Shown in pieces: positions 5,498 through 6,331 of a DNA stretch of 6,331 bases. Below the pieces are notes generated by a model, which worked only from the letters and a program-made list of their open reading frames with translations, was not told the DNA's origin and did no database searches. Made by a program: the position numbers and the translations under genes. Within the stretch, counting starts at the first letter, position 1. Each line of letters opens with the position of its first letter. The stretch is from Desulfobacterales bacterium (GTDB lineage: Bacteria; Desulfobacterota; Desulfobacteria; Desulfobacterales; Desulfobacteraceae): the NCBI GenBank assembly GCA_022361095.1, contig JAKSBO010000835.1, positions 1 to 6,331 of the forward strand. The letters are read 5' to 3'.

Positions 5498-6241
5498 ATG
5501 TCAGGACATAGCAAATGGTCGACCATCAAACATAAGAAAGGTGCGGCCGACAAAAAGCGGGCTAAGATATTTACCAAGCTGATCAAGGAGATCACAGTCG
5601 CTGCCCGTATGGGCGGGGGAGATCCAAGCGCCAATCCCCGCCTGCGCCATGCCATTGACTCTGCCAAAGCCCAGAATATGCCCAAGGACAATGTGGACCG
5701 GGCCATTAAAAAGGGCACCGGAGACATGGACGGGGTCAATTACGAAGAGATCATGTATGAAGGATATGGGCCCGGCGGCGTGGCGGTGATGGTGGAATGC
5801 CTCACGGACAACAAAAACCGGACCATTGCCGATGTCAGATATATCTTTAACAAGGCAGGCGGCAATGTGGGAACCGATGGTTGCGTGGCCTGGATGTTTG
5901 ATAAAAAAGGCGTAATTACCGTTTCCAAGGAAAAGGCAGACGAAGATACCCTTATGGAAGTGGCCATTGATGCCGGGGCCGAAGATATCAAGGACGAAGG
6001 CGAGAGCTTTGACGTACTCACCGCACCCGAAGATTTTGATGCGGTCAAGGATGCCATTGACGGGGCGGAGATTGCCTATGAACTGGCTGAAATCTCCATG
6101 GTTCCCCAGAACACCACAGCCGTATCGGGAAAAGAAGCCGAGCAGATGATCAAATTCATGGAAGCCCTGGACGATTGTGATGATATCCAACATTTTTATA
6201 CCAACGCGGATATCCCGGACGAGGCTTTTGACGCCATGTAA
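5498..6241 (+). CDS. yebC: YebC/PmpR (TACO1) family protein
   Basis: A 247-residue protein, the normal family length. The N-terminus carries the family hallmark [14 protein letters not shown] and the following Lys/Arg-rich helix ([19 protein letters not shown]). The pattern [24 protein letters not shown] continues domain 1, and [23 protein letters not shown] (about 87-109) opens the next. [19 protein letters not shown] (about 122-140) is also conserved. The C-terminal part is acidic. The family was long annotated as transcriptional regulators. Mitochondrial TACO1 and more recent bacterial work point to a ribosome-associated role that helps translation through difficult stretches such as prolines, so a DNA-binding role here should not be assumed. 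The start is fixed by AAGGAGG 8 bases upstream. It is the last gene of the radA-rlmE-yebC unit, a translation and repair housekeeping set, and appears intact. Confidence 0.96.
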   Translation: MSGHSKWSTIKHKKGAADKKRAKIFTKLIKEITVAARMGGGDPSANPRLRHAIDSAKAQNMPKDNVDRAIKKGTGDMDGVNYEEIMYEGYGPGGVAVMVECLTDNKNRTIADVRYIFNKAGGNVGTDGCVAWMFDKKGVITVSKEKADEDTLMEVAIDAGAEDIKDEGESFDVLTAPEDFDAVKDAIDGAEIAYELAEISMVPQNTTAVSGKEAEQMIKFMEALDDCDDIQHFYTNADIPDEAFDAM

Positions 6242-6255
6242 TCTGTTTTTTAAAA

Positions 6256-6298
6256 TAAAAGGGTCGCCGCCTTGTGTATCATGGAGACGATCCTTTTA
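6256..6298 (+). terminator. possible terminator after yebC
   Basis: TAAAAGGGTCG (6256-6266) pairs with CGATCCTTTTA (6288-6298) over 11 positions, including one G-T wobble, around a 21-base loop. It starts 15 bases after the yebC stop. The stem ends in four T's but there is no longer T-run, so termination may be partial. The remaining bases to 6331 are AT-rich and show no gene. Confidence 0.45.
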
Positions 6299-6331
6299 AC
6301 CTTCACGCTTTAAAATAAAATTTTCATAAAA

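Noticed and set aside
5501..6193. 230-codon minus-strand frame opposite yebC
   Set aside because: It is antisense to a highly conserved gene and shows no family motif; coding-strand evidence for yebC is decisive.
1..6331. CRISPR arrays, tRNA or rRNA genes, insertion sequences
   Set aside because: No regularly spaced direct repeats, no tRNA-like cloverleaf and no transposase frames were seen on either strand.

Overview
The window has two halves that differ in composition and organisation. Positions 1 to about 3150 are AT-rich, carry only minus-strand genes, and read as a stretch of integron gene cassettes. Positions about 3411 to 6331 are GC-richer and hold a plus-strand housekeeping operon, radA-rlmE-yebC. 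The RadA, RlmE and YebC proteins look bacterial and most like Desulfobacterota (deltaproteobacterial sulfate reducers). That placement is from general family resemblance only and is tentative.

Cassette half, in its direction of transcription (right to left). (1) An attC-like hairpin at 3048-3152 forms the edge next to radA. (2) A two-gene cassette encodes an AraC-family regulator (2093-2929) and a small antibiotic-biosynthesis-monooxygenase-fold protein (1728-2051), and ends in an attC-like site (1464-1662). (3) A GNAT acetyltransferase gene (1003-1449) is broken by an in-frame TAA at codon 19, and ends in a well-formed attC (886-981). (4) A short lipoprotein of unknown function (183-770) is followed by a possible attC half-site at the left edge (71-97). 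The call rests on matching termini. The start of each cassette (TTATGCC, TTATAAC, TTAGGC) is complementary to the R'' core of the same cassette's attC (GGCATAA, GTTATAA, GCATAA, the last with one mismatch). No integrase gene is present, so within this window the array looks like a CALIN (attC cluster lacking an integron integrase).

Housekeeping half. A strong extended -10 promoter (3411-3439) drives radA (branch-migration/recombination ATPase), rlmE (23S rRNA U2552 2'-O-methyltransferase) and yebC (YebC/TACO1 family). The genes overlap or nearly touch, and a possible terminator lies at 6256-6298. The expected radA start, GTG at 3475 (MAKKK...), is out of frame with the rest of radA across a run of nine A's. 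The continuous open frame starts instead at 3321, upstream of the promoter. The A-run contains the -1 slippery heptamer A AAA AAG. This is either a homopolymer error or indel, or a true slippage site.

The most interesting points are the integrase-less cassette array directly beside radA, the two-gene regulator/monooxygenase cassette, and the A-run at the radA start.
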